Positions 1 through 8,809 are shown, numbered from the stretch's first letter. The stretch: 17,123 nt of DNA from an uncultured Oscillospiraceae bacterium (GCA_944385305.1 CALWWS010000023.1:1-17123), one strand, 5' to 3'. Notes: generated by a model from the sequence alone, not told the origin. Numbers and translations: made by a program.

Positions 1-2
1 AG

Positions 3-1187
3 GAGAAGCTGGACGCTGTGGCCTGGCCCAAGGTGGAGATTGTGGACGTGGGCAAGGACGGTTTCAGCTTCAAGGCTCTGGTCACTGTGCGTCCCGAGGT
101 CACTCTGGGCGAGTACAAGGGCCTGACTGCTGAGAAGAACGACGTCAACGTCACCGACGAGGATGTGGACAACGAGCTCAAGCCCTACATCAGCCGCGCC
201 ACCCGTATGGTCACCGTGGAGCGGGAGGCCAAGAACGGGGACACCGTGGTCATCGATTTTGAGGGCTTCAAGGACGGCGAGCCCTTTGCGGGCGGCAAGG
301 GCGAGGGCCACAGCCTGGAGCTGGGCTCCGGGTCCTTCGTGCCCGGCTTTGAGGAGCAGCTGGTGGGCGCAAAGGCCGGTGACGAGAAGGAGCTGGACAT
401 CACCTTCCCCGAGGACTACCACGCCGATCTTGCCGGCAAGGCCGTTGTTTTCAAGGTTAAGGTTCACGAGGTGAAGGAGAAGCAGGAGCCTGTGGTGGAC
501 GATGAGTTTGCCAAGGACGTGTCCGAGTTCGACACCCTGGAGGAGTTCAGGAAGAGCCTGGCCGAGCGTGTGAAGGAGCGCCGTGAGTCTCAGGCCAAGC
601 GGGACTTTGAAAACAGCCTGATGAGCCAGGTTACCGAGAACATGCAGGTGGAGATCCCCGAGGCCATGATCGACTTTGAGGCTGAGCAGATGGTCAACGA
701 GATGGCCCAGCGCATCACCTCCCAGGGCCTCTCCTTCGAGCAGTATATGACCATGACCGGCATGAATATGGACATGATGAAGTCTCAGGCTATGGAGCCT
801 GCGGGCAACCGGGTGCGCCGTGATCTGGCCCTGGGCGCCATTGTGGCCGCTGAGAACATCACCGTCTCCGACGAGGAGAAGGCGGAGGAGTCCAAGCGCC
901 TGGCCGAGCAGTACAGCGTCACCGAGGAGGAGGCCAGAAAGGCCATCTCTGAGGAGGACGTGGCCAAGGAGCTGTCCTACCGCAAGGCGGAGAGCCTGAT
1001 CTACGACACCGCCAAGGTGGGTAAGGCCCCCGCCAAGAAGAAGACCGCCGCCAAGAAGACCACCAAGAAGGCGGAGGAGGGCGAGGAGGAGACCCCCGCC
1101 GAGGAGAAGCCCAAGAAGACCACTGCCAGAAAGAGCACCAAGAAGAAAGAGGAAGAGGCGCAGCCTCAGGCGGCGGAAGAGGAATAA
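3..1187 (+). CDS. tig: Trigger factor, ribosome-associated chaperone and peptidyl-prolyl isomerase (5' truncated)
   Basis: Trigger factor binds the ribosome exit tunnel and shields nascent chains in the cytoplasm. The open frame runs from base 3 with no start, so the N-terminal ribosome-binding domain (roughly the first 80-100 residues) lies outside the window; the GTG at 18 is an internal Val. The visible part has the end of that domain (RPEVTLGEYKGL), an FKBP-type PPIase domain (about 60-155 of the visible 394 residues, with NGDTVVIDFEG and GSFVPGFEEQL), and the helical C-terminal substrate-binding arms (about 165-335). Bases 1026-1184 encode a 53-residue tail with 14 Lys and 13 Glu plus Ala/Thr/Pro, resembling a histone-H1-like tail that standard trigger factors lack. 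It sits upstream of clpP, clpX and lon, the usual chaperone/protease grouping. The identification is secure; the function of the tail is unknown. Confidence 0.96.
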   Translation, partial: EKLDAVAWPKVEIVDVGKDGFSFKALVTVRPEVTLGEYKGLTAEKNDVNVTDEDVDNELKPYISRATRMVTVEREAKNGDTVVIDFEGFKDGEPFAGGKGEGHSLELGSGSFVPGFEEQLVGAKAGDEKELDITFPEDYHADLAGKAVVFKVKVHEVKEKQEPVVDDEFAKDVSEFDTLEEFRKSLAERVKERRESQAKRDFENSLMSQVTENMQVEIPEAMIDFEAEQMVNEMAQRITSQGLSFEQYMTMTGMNMDMMKSQAMEPAGNRVRRDLALGAIVAAENITVSDEEKAEESKRLAEQYSVTEEEARKAISEEDVAKELSYRKAESLIYDTAKVGKAPAKKKTAAKKTTKKAEEGEEETPAEEKPKKTTARKSTKKKEEEAQPQAAEEE

Positions 1188-1295
1188 TTACGCCGCAGGC
1201 GGGCATACTGTGTGATGTGACTGCCTGCCCGGGCTTGGGGAGGATGGTCGGGCGCCTCCGGCGCCTTTACATCAAAACAAAGGAGAGCCACAACC

Positions 1296-1877
1296 ATGAG
1301 TTTAGTCCCTTACGTAGTGGAGCAGACCAGCCGGGGAGAGCGTTCCTACGACATTTTCTCCCGCCTGCTCAACGACCGCATTGTGTTTTTGGGTGAGGAG
1401 GTCAACGACACCACCGCCAGCCTTGTGGTAGCCCAGCTTCTCTACCTGGAGGCCCAGGATCCGGACAAAGACATCCAGTTTTATATCAACAGCCCCGGCG
1501 GATCGGTAACTGCCGGCATGGCCATCTACGACACCATGCAGTATATCAAGTGCGACGTGTCCACTATCTGCATCGGCATGGCGGCCAGCATGGGCGCCTT
1601 CCTGCTCTCCTCCGGGGCCAAGGGCAAGCGTCTTGCCCTGCCCAACGCGGAGATCATGATTCACCAGCCCTCGGGCGGCGCTCAGGGGCAGGCCTCCGAC
1701 ATCAAGATCCACGCCGACTGGGTGCTCAAGACCAGGGAGAAGCTCAACCGCATTCTGGCGGAGAACACCGGCCGCTCCATTGAGGAGATCGCCCGGGACA
1801 CCGAGCGGGACAACTTCATGTCCGCCGCCACCGCCATGGAGTACGGCATCATCGACAAGGTAATTGACAAGCGGTAA
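1296..1877 (+). CDS. clpP: ATP-dependent Clp protease proteolytic subunit ClpP
   Basis: ClpP is the barrel-shaped serine peptidase that degrades substrates fed to it by ClpX or other Clp ATPases in the cytoplasm. The 193-residue product has the usual length. The catalytic triad is visible at the positions known from other ClpPs: Ser98 in GMAASMGA, His123 in MIHQPSGG and Asp172 in TERDNF. The oxyanion-hole region NSPGGSV lies at 65-71. The ATG at 1296 is preceded by AAAGGAG (1279-1285) with a 10-base gap. It follows tig by 108 bases; that gap has GC-rich inverted repeats but no clear promoter, and no CtsR-type direct repeat was seen. clpX follows after a stem-loop, so the two Clp subunits are probably co-transcribed with partial attenuation between them. 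Confidence 0.98.
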   Translation: MSLVPYVVEQTSRGERSYDIFSRLLNDRIVFLGEEVNDTTASLVVAQLLYLEAQDPDKDIQFYINSPGGSVTAGMAIYDTMQYIKCDVSTICIGMAASMGAFLLSSGAKGKRLALPNAEIMIHQPSGGAQGQASDIKIHADWVLKTREKLNRILAENTGRSIEEIARDTERDNFMSAATAMEYGIIDKVIDKR

Positions 1878-1886
1878 CGCGCAAAC

Positions 1887-1921
1887 AGGGGAGCGGGGAA
1901 CTGGTACGCCCCGCTCCCTTT
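1887..1921 (+). terminator. Stem-loop between clpP and clpX, possible attenuating terminator
   Basis: GGGAGCGGGG (1889-1898) pairs perfectly with CCCCGCTCCC (1909-1918) around a 10-base loop; one G-T and one A-T pair extend the stem to 12. Only three T residues follow, so it is a strong hairpin but a weak intrinsic terminator. It could set the clpP:clpX ratio or protect the clpP mRNA 3' end. Confidence 0.5.
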
Positions 1922-1950
1922 GAGTATGAAAGACTTGAGGTATTTTAAGT

Positions 1951-3267
1951 ATGCCGAAAAATGACGAGCGCAAGCCGGTGCGCTGCTCCTTCTGCGGCAA
2001 GCACCAGGAGCAGGTTTCCCGCATCATCGCGGGGCCCGGCGCCTACATCTGCAACGAGTGCGTCCACCTGTGCATGAGCATTCTGGACGACGACTACGAC
2101 CCGGAGGAGCAGAACTCGCCCGACATCCCCGATGTGATCCCCACCCCCCGGGAGATCCGGGACGTACTGGATCAGTATATCATCGGGCAGGACGCGGCCA
2201 AGGTCGCCCTTGCCGTGGCGGTATACAATCACTATAAGCGCATCTACTTCGGCGGCGGGGACGACGTGGAGCTGCAGAAGAGCAATATCCTGCTCATCGG
2301 CCCCACGGGCTGCGGAAAGACCCTGTTTGCCCAGACCCTGGCCCGCATTCTGAAGGTGCCCTTTGCCATTGCCGACGCCACCACGCTAACCGAGGCGGGC
2401 TATGTGGGCGACGATGTGGAGAACATCCTGCTGCGGCTGGTGCAGGCCGCCGACTTCGATGTGGAGCTGGCCGAGCGGGGTATCATCTATGTGGACGAGA
2501 TCGATAAAATTGCCCGCAAGAGTGAGAACACCTCCATTACCCGGGACGTATCCGGCGAGGGGGTGCAGCAGGCCCTGCTGAAGATTCTGGAGGGTACCGT
2601 GGCCAACGTCCCCCCCCAGGGCGGCCGCAAGCATCCCCACCAGGAGTTCATCCAGATCAACACCAAGAACATTCTCTTCATCTGCGGCGGCGCCTTTGCC
2701 GGGATTGAGAAGATCATCGAGCAGCGTCTGGACAAGAAGACCATCGGCTTTGGCGCGGACATCCAGACCCGGAAGGAGCGGGATACCGCCGGCGTGCTCA
2801 AGGAGATCCAGCCCCACGACCTGCTCAAGTTCGGCATCATCCCCGAGCTGGTGGGCCGCCTGCCGGTGATCACCTCTCTCAACGCCCTGGACAAAAACCA
2901 GCTGGTGCGCATTCTCACCGAGCCCAAGAACGCCCTGGTCAAGCAGTACCAGAAGCTGCTGGAGTATGACATGGTGGATCTGGACTTTGAGACCACCGCC
3001 CTGGAGGCGGCGGCCGACAAGGCCATCGAGCGGGGCATCGGCGCCCGCGGCCTGCGGGCGGTGCTGGAGGAGGTCATGACCCCCGTGATGTACGAGGTGC
3101 CCTCCGACCCCACCATTACACGAGTGACCATTACCCGGGAGAGCATCCAGGAGGGGACGGCCCCCGCCGTGGAGCACGACCCGGAGCGGACGCAGCGGCC
3201 CCGGCTGGGCGGCGCGTCCCTGCGGGCAGAGCAGGGGGGCACCCCGCTGCACGGTAATGTCTCCTGA
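1951..3267 (+). CDS. clpX: ATP-dependent Clp protease ATP-binding subunit ClpX
   Basis: ClpX is a hexameric AAA+ unfoldase that delivers tagged proteins to ClpP. The 438-residue product starts with a treble-clef zinc-binding domain (Cys12, Cys15, Cys34, Cys37). The AAA+ core follows: Walker A GPTGCGKT (117-124), pore loop GYVG (150-153), Walker [10 protein letters not shown] (178-186), the IGF loop that docks on ClpP (265-267), and the sensor-2 motif GARGLR (364-369). The last 30 or so residues are a variable Arg/Pro/Gly-rich tail. The ATG at 1951 has GAGG at 1937-1940, a 10-base gap. The IGF loop and the adjacent clpP support a working ClpXP pair. A hairpin with a T-rich tail follows the gene. 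Confidence 0.98.
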   Translation: MPKNDERKPVRCSFCGKHQEQVSRIIAGPGAYICNECVHLCMSILDDDYDPEEQNSPDIPDVIPTPREIRDVLDQYIIGQDAAKVALAVAVYNHYKRIYFGGGDDVELQKSNILLIGPTGCGKTLFAQTLARILKVPFAIADATTLTEAGYVGDDVENILLRLVQAADFDVELAERGIIYVDEIDKIARKSENTSITRDVSGEGVQQALLKILEGTVANVPPQGGRKHPHQEFIQINTKNILFICGGAFAGIEKIIEQRLDKKTIGFGADIQTRKERDTAGVLKEIQPHDLLKFGIIPELVGRLPVITSLNALDKNQLVRILTEPKNALVKQYQKLLEYDMVDLDFETTALEAAADKAIERGIGARGLRAVLEEVMTPVMYEVPSDPTITRVTITRESIQEGTAPAVEHDPERTQRPRLGGASLRAEQGGTPLHGNVS

Positions 3268-3289
3268 ATAGCACTGACATGGGTACAGA

Positions 3290-3332
3290 CAGCGGGGCGG
3301 GGGAGTATCCCTCGTCCCACTGTGTTTATTTT
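3290..3332 (+). terminator. Probable rho-independent terminator after clpX
   Basis: A 15-pair stem (3290-3304 with 3308-3322) closes on a 3-base loop. It has one C-A mismatch and two G-T pairs, and is followed by TGTTTATTTT. It lies in the 91-base gap between clpX and lon and is the most terminator-like structure in the window. Because the T tract is interrupted, some read-through into lon is likely. No clear lon promoter was found in the remaining space. Confidence 0.65.
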
Positions 3333-3358
3333 CCCGTTTCGAGAAGGAAGGGATTGCA

Positions 3359-5764
3359 ATGGAATTCCAAACCCCTGTTACTATGCCGGCCCTGGCACTG
3401 CGGGGCCTGACCATATTCCCCAGCACCATGCTCCATTTCGATGTGGGGCGCGAGCCCTCCATCAAGGCCCTGGACGAGTCCATGACCAGCGGCCAGCCCA
3501 TCTTCCTGGTGGCCCAGCGGGATCTCTCTGTGGAGTCCCCCCAGATGGAGGACCTTTACACCATCGGCACTATCAGCAATGTGCGCCAGATCCTCCGCCT
3601 GCCGGGGGACAACGTGCGGGTGATGGTGGAGGGAGTGGGCCGGGGCCGCCTGCGCAGCCTGATTCAGACCACCCCCTACCTCATGGCCGAGGTTGAGGAG
3701 ATCCAGACCGAAAGCCCTGTAAAGCGTTCTGCCCGTACAGAGGCGCTCATCCGCCGTACCTACGAGCTGTTTGAGCAGTACATTGAGCTGGCCCCCAAGA
3801 TGACCCCCGATATTCTCCTGTCTGTACTGGCCAGCGAGGACCCGGGCTATATCGCCGACTACATTGCCCAGAACCTGGCCATGCGCACGGCGGACAAGCA
3901 GGCCATTCTGGAGGAGCTGCGCCCGGTGCGCCGCCTGGAGAAGCTCTATCAGACCCTGCGCCGGGAGGTGGAGATCCTCCAGCTGGAGCTGAACATGCAG
4001 GGCAAGGTGCGGGATCAGCTTACCCGCAGCCAGCGGGACTACTTCCTGCGGGAGCAGCTCAAGGTCATCCAGCAGGAGCTGGGGGAGGAGAGCTCCGGCG
4101 GGGACAGCGAGATGGAGGAGTACCACCAGAAGATTGAGGCGGCCCATCTGGACCCGGCGGTGAGCGAGAAGCTGCTCAAGGAGCTCTCCCGGCTGGAGAA
4201 GCAGCCCTTCGGCTCGGCGGAGGCCACGGTGATCCGCAACTATCTGGACACCTGCCTGGAGCTGCCCTGGAACAAAAAGACAAAGGAGCGGGTGAATGTA
4301 ACCGTCGCCCGCAAGGTGCTGGACGCCGACCACTACGGCCTGGAGAAGGTAAAGGAGCGGATTCTGGAGTTTTTGGCGGTCAAGCAGCTCGCTCCTGAGC
4401 TAAAGGGACAGATCCTCTGCCTGGTGGGCCCCCCCGGTGTTGGCAAGACCTCGGTGGCCACCAGCGTGGCCCGGGCCCTGAACCGGAAGATGGCCCGCAT
4501 CTCTCTGGGCGGTATCCATGACGAGGCGGAGATCCGGGGCCACCGCAAGACCTACGTGGGTGCCATGCCCGGACGGATCATCAATGCAATACGTCAGGCG
4601 GGCAGCTGCAACCCCCTGCTGCTGCTGGACGAGATTGACAAGCTGGGCTCCGACCAGCGCAGCGATCCATCCTCCGCGCTGCTGGAGGTGCTGGACGCCG
4701 AGCAGAACAGCACCTTCCGGGATCACTTCCTGGAGATCCCCTTTGACCTGTCCGACGTGCTGTTCATCACCACCGCCAATACCACCGAGACCATTCCTCG
4801 GCCTCTGCTGGACCGGATGGAGCTTATCGAGCTGACCAGCTATACCGATGAGGAGAAGGTGCAGATTGCAAAGCGCCATCTCATCCCCAAGGAGCTCAAG
4901 CGCCACGGGCTCAGGCGTGCCCAGCTGAAGATTGACGACGAGGCCATCCGGGCGGCTATCACGGGCTACACCCGGGAGTCCGGGGTGCGCCTGCTGGAGC
5001 GGCAGATTGCCGCCCTTTGCCGCAAATCCGCCATGCGTGTGGTATCTGACGGTGTAAAGTCTGTTCATATTACAGATAAGAATCTGGAAGAGTTTTTGGG
5101 CGTTCCCCGCTATCACCCGGAGCGCATGCCCCGCACCCCCCAGATTGGCCTGGTCAACGGGCTGGCCTGGACCCAGGTGGGCGGCGAGCTGCTGGAGGTA
5201 GAGGTGGGTGTGGTGCCCGGCACCGGCAAGGTGGAGCTCACAGGCAATCTGGGCGACGTGATGAAGGAGAGCGCCCAGGCCGCCCTGTCCTATATTCGCA
5301 GTCGTACCCAGCAGCTGGGCATCCCGGAGAACTTCCACAAGGAGAAGGATATCCACGTCCACTTCCCGGAGGGGGCGGTGCCCAAGGACGGCCCCTCCGC
5401 CGGTATCGCTATCACCACCGCCATGGTTTCCGCCCTTACTGGGATCCCGGTGAAGCAGGAGCTGGCCATGACGGGGGAGGTGACCCTGCGGGGCAGAGTG
5501 CTGCCCATCGGCGGGCTGCGGGAAAAGACCATGGCAGCCTACCGCAACGGCATCAAAACGGTAATCCTCCCGGCAGACAACGAGAAGGATTTGGAGGAGA
5601 TTGACCAGACTGTGCGCGCTGCCCTGCGCTTTGTGCCTGTGGAGCAGGTGGACGCTGTGCTGGCCGAGGCGCTGGATGCGGGCGGGCTGGATGCTTCCGT
5701 GGCCGCCCTGGCGCCGGTGGAGGAGAGCGCGGCCACCAACGCTGTAAGCAGCTTCAGACAGTAA
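3359..5764 (+). CDS. lon: ATP-dependent protease Lon (LonA type)
   Basis: Lon is a soluble hexameric ATP-dependent serine protease that removes misfolded and regulatory proteins. The 801-residue product has the LonA order: N-terminal substrate-binding domain (about 6-200), a helical linker, an AAA+ module with Walker A GPPGVGKT (357-364) and Walker B LLLLDEID (420-427), and a C-terminal protease domain. The catalytic dyad is Ser680 in PKDGPSAG and Lys723 in [12 protein letters not shown]. No transmembrane segment interrupts the AAA+ module, which argues against LonB. The ATG at 3359 is preceded by AAGGAAGG (3344-3351). engB follows after only 15 bases, so lon and engB are very likely co-transcribed. 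Confidence 0.98.
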   Translation: MEFQTPVTMPALALRGLTIFPSTMLHFDVGREPSIKALDESMTSGQPIFLVAQRDLSVESPQMEDLYTIGTISNVRQILRLPGDNVRVMVEGVGRGRLRSLIQTTPYLMAEVEEIQTESPVKRSARTEALIRRTYELFEQYIELAPKMTPDILLSVLASEDPGYIADYIAQNLAMRTADKQAILEELRPVRRLEKLYQTLRREVEILQLELNMQGKVRDQLTRSQRDYFLREQLKVIQQELGEESSGGDSEMEEYHQKIEAAHLDPAVSEKLLKELSRLEKQPFGSAEATVIRNYLDTCLELPWNKKTKERVNVTVARKVLDADHYGLEKVKERILEFLAVKQLAPELKGQILCLVGPPGVGKTSVATSVARALNRKMARISLGGIHDEAEIRGHRKTYVGAMPGRIINAIRQAGSCNPLLLLDEIDKLGSDQRSDPSSALLEVLDAEQNSTFRDHFLEIPFDLSDVLFITTANTTETIPRPLLDRMELIELTSYTDEEKVQIAKRHLIPKELKRHGLRRAQLKIDDEAIRAAITGYTRESGVRLLERQIAALCRKSAMRVVSDGVKSVHITDKNLEEFLGVPRYHPERMPRTPQIGLVNGLAWTQVGGELLEVEVGVVPGTGKVELTGNLGDVMKESAQAALSYIRSRTQQLGIPENFHKEKDIHVHFPEGAVPKDGPSAGIAITTAMVSALTGIPVKQELAMTGEVTLRGRVLPIGGLREKTMAAYRNGIKTVILPADNEKDLEEIDQTVRAALRFVPVEQVDAVLAEALDAGGLDASVAALAPVEESAATNAVSSFRQ

Positions 5765-5779
5765 GAGAGGAGGCGGAGC

Positions 5780-6379
5780 ATGGGCCTCAACATACACAAG
5801 GCGGAGTTTGTCCGTTCTGCCGCCAAGGCGGGGGACTTCCCAAGGGATGGGCTGCCCCAGGTGGCCTTTGCCGGCCGCTCCAATGTGGGCAAGTCCTCAG
5901 TGATCAACCGCCTGCTGGGCAGAAAGAACTTCGCCCGGGTGGGCGCGGCGCCGGGCAAGACCACCCATATTAATTACTTCCTCATCGACGGGAAGTTCTA
6001 TCTGGTGGATTTGCCCGGATACGGCTACGCCAAGGTATCCCAGGCGGAGAAGGAGCGCTGGGCCAGACTGATGGAGAGCTGGTTTGCCGACACCACCCTG
6101 ATGACCCTGGGGATTATGATTGTGGACGCCCGCCACAAGCCCACGGTGGACGACTGCGGCATGGCCCGGTGGTTCCGTGAGAGCGGCCGCCCCTTTGCGG
6201 TAGCGGCCAACAAGCTGGACAAGCTCAAGAAGAGCGAGATCGAACCCAACCTGACCAGAATCCGGGAGACCCTGGAGCTGGACGATACTGTAAGGCTAAT
6301 TCCCTTTTCAGCAGAGAAGGGAGACGGGCGGCTGGAGCTGCTCACTCTGATTGCGGAGCACGCGGGGGAGACGCTATGA
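5780..6379 (+). CDS. engB: Ribosome biogenesis GTP-binding protein EngB/YsxC
   Basis: EngB (YsxC/YihA) is a small essential GTPase needed for assembly of the 50S ribosomal subunit. The 199-residue product shows the G motifs in order: G1 GRSNVGKSS (32-40), a G2 Thr in the PGKTTHINYF segment, G3 DLPGYG (77-82), G4 NKLDK (144-148) and G5 SAEKG (177-181). FAGRSNVGKSS and LPGYGYAKV are characteristic of EngB. The ATG at 5780 has GAGGAGG at 5767-5773, a 6-base gap. The lon-engB order is the same as lonA-ysxC in Bacillus. Its stop overlaps the next start as ATGA. Confidence 0.97.
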   Translation: MGLNIHKAEFVRSAAKAGDFPRDGLPQVAFAGRSNVGKSSVINRLLGRKNFARVGAAPGKTTHINYFLIDGKFYLVDLPGYGYAKVSQAEKERWARLMESWFADTTLMTLGIMIVDARHKPTVDDCGMARWFRESGRPFAVAANKLDKLKKSEIEPNLTRIRETLELDDTVRLIPFSAEKGDGRLELLTLIAEHAGETL

Positions 6380-7128
6380 GATATGTAAGAATTGACCGGG
6401 AGGGGACGCCTGTCTGGGGGGTGCTCCAGGGGGATGTGGTGCGCACCCTGGCCGCTCCGCCCTTTGACGGGATCTGCTACGACGGGGGCAGCGCCCTGCT
6501 GTCCGAGTGCAGGCTGCTGGCCCCCTGCCAGCCCACTAAAATCGTGTGCGTGGGCAAGAACTACTACGACCACGCGGTGGAGATGGGGGACGGAATCCCC
6601 GACCGGCCCATTCTCTTTCTCAAGGGGCCCAACACCCTCAACCACCCGGAGGGGAGCATCACCGCCCCCGCCTTTGTGCAGCGGCTGGACTACGAGGCCG
6701 AGCTGGCCTTTGTCATCGGCCGCCGGGCCAGAAATGTGGCGGCGGAGGACTATAGCCGGTATATTCTGGGCTACACCTGTCTCAACGACATCACCGCCCG
6801 GGATGTGCAGAAGGAGGATGGCCAGTGGACCCGGGCCAAGAGTATGGACGGCTTTGCCCCTGTGGGCCCGGTGCTCACCGACGAGGTGGACCCCGCCGAC
6901 CTGGGACTGGAGCTGCGGCTCAACGGCACTGTGATGCAGGCGGGGCGCACCAGCCAGTTTATGACCAAGGTGCCTCAGCTTCTGGCCTTTATCACCGCTT
7001 CCATGACCCTGGAGCCGGGGGATGTGGTCACCACCGGCACCCCATCCGGCATTGGGCCTATGACGCCTGGAGATGTGGTGGAGGTGGAGATCGAGGGTAT
7101 CGGCGTGCTGCGCAACTATGTGAAATAG
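6376..7128 (+). CDS. Fumarylacetoacetate hydrolase (FAH) family protein
   Basis: FAH-fold enzymes are metal-dependent hydrolases, decarboxylases or tautomerases acting on beta-diketo or oxo-dicarboxylic acids. The 250-residue product has a short N-terminal region and the catalytic FAH domain (about 55-249). Signature elements are KIVCVGKNYYDH (55-66), KGPNTL, the metal ligands Glu107 and Glu109 in DYEAEL and Asp138 in NDIT, Lys155 in AKSMDGFAP, and TTGTPSGIG (219-227). It is closest in layout to the YcgM/FAHD1 group, whose members include acylpyruvases and oxaloacetate tautomerase/decarboxylase; the substrate cannot be told from sequence. The ATG overlaps the engB stop and has GGAG at 6367-6370 with a 5-base gap, so the two are translationally coupled. 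Its place in a protease/ribosome-assembly operon is unexpected. Confidence 0.93.
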   Translation: MRYVRIDREGTPVWGVLQGDVVRTLAAPPFDGICYDGGSALLSECRLLAPCQPTKIVCVGKNYYDHAVEMGDGIPDRPILFLKGPNTLNHPEGSITAPAFVQRLDYEAELAFVIGRRARNVAAEDYSRYILGYTCLNDITARDVQKEDGQWTRAKSMDGFAPVGPVLTDEVDPADLGLELRLNGTVMQAGRTSQFMTKVPQLLAFITASMTLEPGDVVTTGTPSGIGPMTPGDVVEVEIEGIGVLRNYVK

Positions 7129-7135
7129 AATCCGG

Positions 7136-7176
7136 CAGGGAGAGGGCGGCAGAGCTGCCTTCTCCCTGTTGAGTTT
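7136..7176 (+). terminator. Probable terminator after the FAH gene
   Basis: CAGGGAGA (7136-7143) pairs perfectly with TCTCCCTG (7161-7168). Inside it GGCA (7148-7151) pairs with TGCC (7156-7159). The downstream TTGAGTTT is only modestly T-rich. The right arm abuts the next promoter, so this marks an operon boundary. Confidence 0.55.
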
Positions 7177-7197
7177 CCAGGCGTAATTTGCTATAAT
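7169..7197 (+). promoter_or_regulatory. Sigma-A promoter for the M50 protease-scpAB operon
   Basis: TTGAGT (7169-7174), a 17-base spacer and TATAAT (7192-7197) form a near-consensus housekeeping promoter. TG at 7189-7190 makes an extended -10 (TGCTATAAT). A start near 7203-7205 would give a leader of about 55-60 bases to the M50 gene. It is the best promoter in the window. Confidence 0.85.
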
Positions 7198-7262
7198 GAT
7201 AGTAATTTCCGGCCCTCCTGCACCGTGCTTCGGGCGGAGGAGCGGCGAGGAGGACTTTGCCC

Positions 7263-7973
7263 TTGGGTTCTGTGAGCGAGTTTGTGCAGAATATGGACTG
7301 GTGGGGCCTCATCGCCCTGCTGCTTACTGCTGTGGCGGCGCTGCTGTGCATCACCGTGCATGAGCTGTGCCACGGCCTTGCGGCCTACCGCTTGGGCGAC
7401 CCCACGGCCAAAAACGCCGGGCGGCTCACCCTCAACCCACTGCGCCATCTGGATTTTCTGGGACTTATTATGATGCTGGTGGTCAAGGTGGGCTGGGCCA
7501 AGCCGGTACCCATCGACATGCGCAACTTCCGCAATCCCAAGCGGGGCATGGCCCTCACCGCCCTGGCGGGGCCCGCCTCCAACTTCCTCATCAGCCTGGT
7601 CTCGGTGGGGATCTGCTCGGCCATCTTTCATTTTGCCGTGGTGAGCAAGGTATCCCTGCTGCTTCTCAGTTTTTTTGCCAATCTGGCCCTGCTGGGTACC
7701 GGCATGGGGCTTTTTAACCTCATCCCCATCTCCCCCCTGGACGGGTCCAAGGTGCTGCTCTCCCTGCTGCCCGACCGGGCCTGCTACACGGTGCTGCGCT
7801 ATGAGCGCTTTGTGATGGGGGCGCTGATCGTGCTCACTCTGCTGGGGGTGTTTCAGCGCCCCCTGTCTTTTCTCATGGTTCACGTGCTCAACGCCTTTTG
7901 TACGGTGACCGGCATGCCTCTGGTCAACCTGCTCTGGGCCCTGGATGTGACCGAAATTCTGCGGATGCTTTGA
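7263..7973 (+). CDS. Site-2 protease family (M50) intramembrane metalloprotease
   Basis: This is a small polytopic membrane zinc protease of the M50 family, the minimal type next to scpA in many Firmicutes. From the TTG at 7263 the product has 236 residues. The zinc motif HELCH lies at 33-37 within a hydrophobic helix, and the third-ligand region NLIPISPLDGSK (152-163, Asp160) lies in a later helix; several other hydrophobic stretches are evident. Two TTG codons compete: 7257 is only 3 bases after GAGGAGG (7247-7253), whereas 7263 has a 9-base gap, so 7263 is preferred. It is the first gene of the operon and has a strong promoter. The substrate is unknown; relatives cleave regulatory or leftover signal-peptide segments in the membrane. 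Confidence 0.93.
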   Translation: MGSVSEFVQNMDWWGLIALLLTAVAALLCITVHELCHGLAAYRLGDPTAKNAGRLTLNPLRHLDFLGLIMMLVVKVGWAKPVPIDMRNFRNPKRGMALTALAGPASNFLISLVSVGICSAIFHFAVVSKVSLLLLSFFANLALLGTGMGLFNLIPISPLDGSKVLLSLLPDRACYTVLRYERFVMGALIVLTLLGVFQRPLSFLMVHVLNAFCTVTGMPLVNLLWALDVTEILRML

Positions 7974-7987
7974 GGTGACCTGCCATC
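7972..7987 (+). promoter_or_regulatory. Ribosome-binding site with possible non-canonical ATC start of scpA
   Basis: GAGGTGA (7972-7978) overlaps the M50 stop codon and lies 6 bases before an ATC (7985-7987) in the scpA frame. No stop separates ATC from GTG 8015. The codons after ATC read ETPIFHLEKVVKA, like the N-terminus I recall for ScpA homologues from related clostridia. The carboxypeptidase gene in this window has the same GAGGTGA at the same 6-base gap before its TTG start. Confidence 0.4.
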
Positions 7988-8014
7988 GAAACGCCGATTT
8001 TTCACCTGGAAAAG

Positions 8015-8806
8015 GTGGTCAAGGCCAAAAACGCCGACCCGGAGGACTTCAACGGCCCCCTGGATCTGATTTTGCACCTGCTCTCCAAGAACAAGATGGA
8101 GATCAAGGACATCCAGCTGGCCCTGATTCTGGATCAGTACCTGGCCTGGATTGCCCAGCGCCAGCAGATGGATCTGGAGGTGGCCAGCGAGTTTGTCACC
8201 ATGGCGGCCCATCTGGTGTACATCAAGACCCGTATGCTCCTCTCCATCCACGACGAGGAGGCCCTGTCCGAGATGGAGCAGCTCATTGCCTCCCTGGAGG
8301 AGCACCAGCGCCACGAGAACTACGAGCGGCTCAAGGGGGTAATTCCCCAGCTCTCCGACCGCTACGCCGTGGGGCGGGACTACATCACCAAGGTGCCCGA
8401 GCACATCCCGGTAAACAAGACCTACCGGTACGTTCACAAGGGGGAGGATCTGCTGCGGGCCATGACGGCAGTGCTGGAGCGTGCGGATCATAAGCTGCCG
8501 CCCCCCATGGCCGCCTTTGAGGGCATTGTGGGGCGGGAGCCCTACCCGGTGGCCGACAAGGCGGGGGAGATTCTCCAGCGTCTGGTGCGCTTTGGAGTGA
8601 CCCGGTTCCGGGCCCTCTTTCACGGCAACCGAAGCCGCTCGGAGATTGTGGCCACTTTTATCGCCGTGCTGGAGTTGTGCAAGGCCAGGCGGCTGCGCCT
8701 GGCGGGGAGCGAGTCGGACTGTACCGTCACCTGCACGGAGGGGCAGGGGGAGGAAAAGCTGGAATTTTCCACCGACGGCGCTTATGAATCGGAGACTGCG
8801 GGGTAG
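8015..8806 (+). CDS. scpA: Segregation and condensation protein A (kleisin)
   Basis: ScpA is the kleisin that bridges the two heads of the SMC dimer and, with ScpB, forms the bacterial condensin complex that organises and segregates the chromosome. From the GTG at 8015 the product has 263 residues. It shows the diagnostic N-terminal motif FNGPLDLILHLLSKNKMEI (12-30), then VTMAAHLVYIKTRMLL, and the C-terminal winged-helix segment SEIVATFIAVLELCKARRL (209-227) that contacts the SMC cap. The GTG at 8015 lacks a well-placed SD, and the upstream in-frame codons look like genuine ScpA sequence, so translation may start at ATC 7985 (273 residues). GTG is given as the conservative start. scpB follows after 3 bases. 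Confidence 0.95.
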   Translation: MVKAKNADPEDFNGPLDLILHLLSKNKMEIKDIQLALILDQYLAWIAQRQQMDLEVASEFVTMAAHLVYIKTRMLLSIHDEEALSEMEQLIASLEEHQRHENYERLKGVIPQLSDRYAVGRDYITKVPEHIPVNKTYRYVHKGEDLLRAMTAVLERADHKLPPPMAAFEGIVGREPYPVADKAGEILQRLVRFGVTRFRALFHGNRSRSEIVATFIAVLELCKARRLRLAGSESDCTVTCTEGQGEEKLEFSTDGAYESETAG

Positions 8807-8809
8807 AAT

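Noticed and set aside
1191..1268. Inverted repeats between tig and clpP (GCAGGC/GCCTGC and GGCGCC-TCC-GGCGCC) as a terminator
   Set aside because: The stems are short or have long loops, and neither is followed by more than three T residues; expected by chance in GC-rich DNA.
1920..1946. Promoter directly upstream of clpX (TTGAGT...TATTTT)
   Set aside because: The spacer is only 15 bases and the -10 is poor; co-transcription with clpP is simpler.
4400..5797. Long antisense open frame of 465 codons opposite lon, and others opposite clpP, clpX and scpA-M50
   Set aside because: They mirror GC-rich codons of well-identified genes, have Gln/His/Gly/Leu-rich compositions typical of such shadows, and show no domain or start signal.
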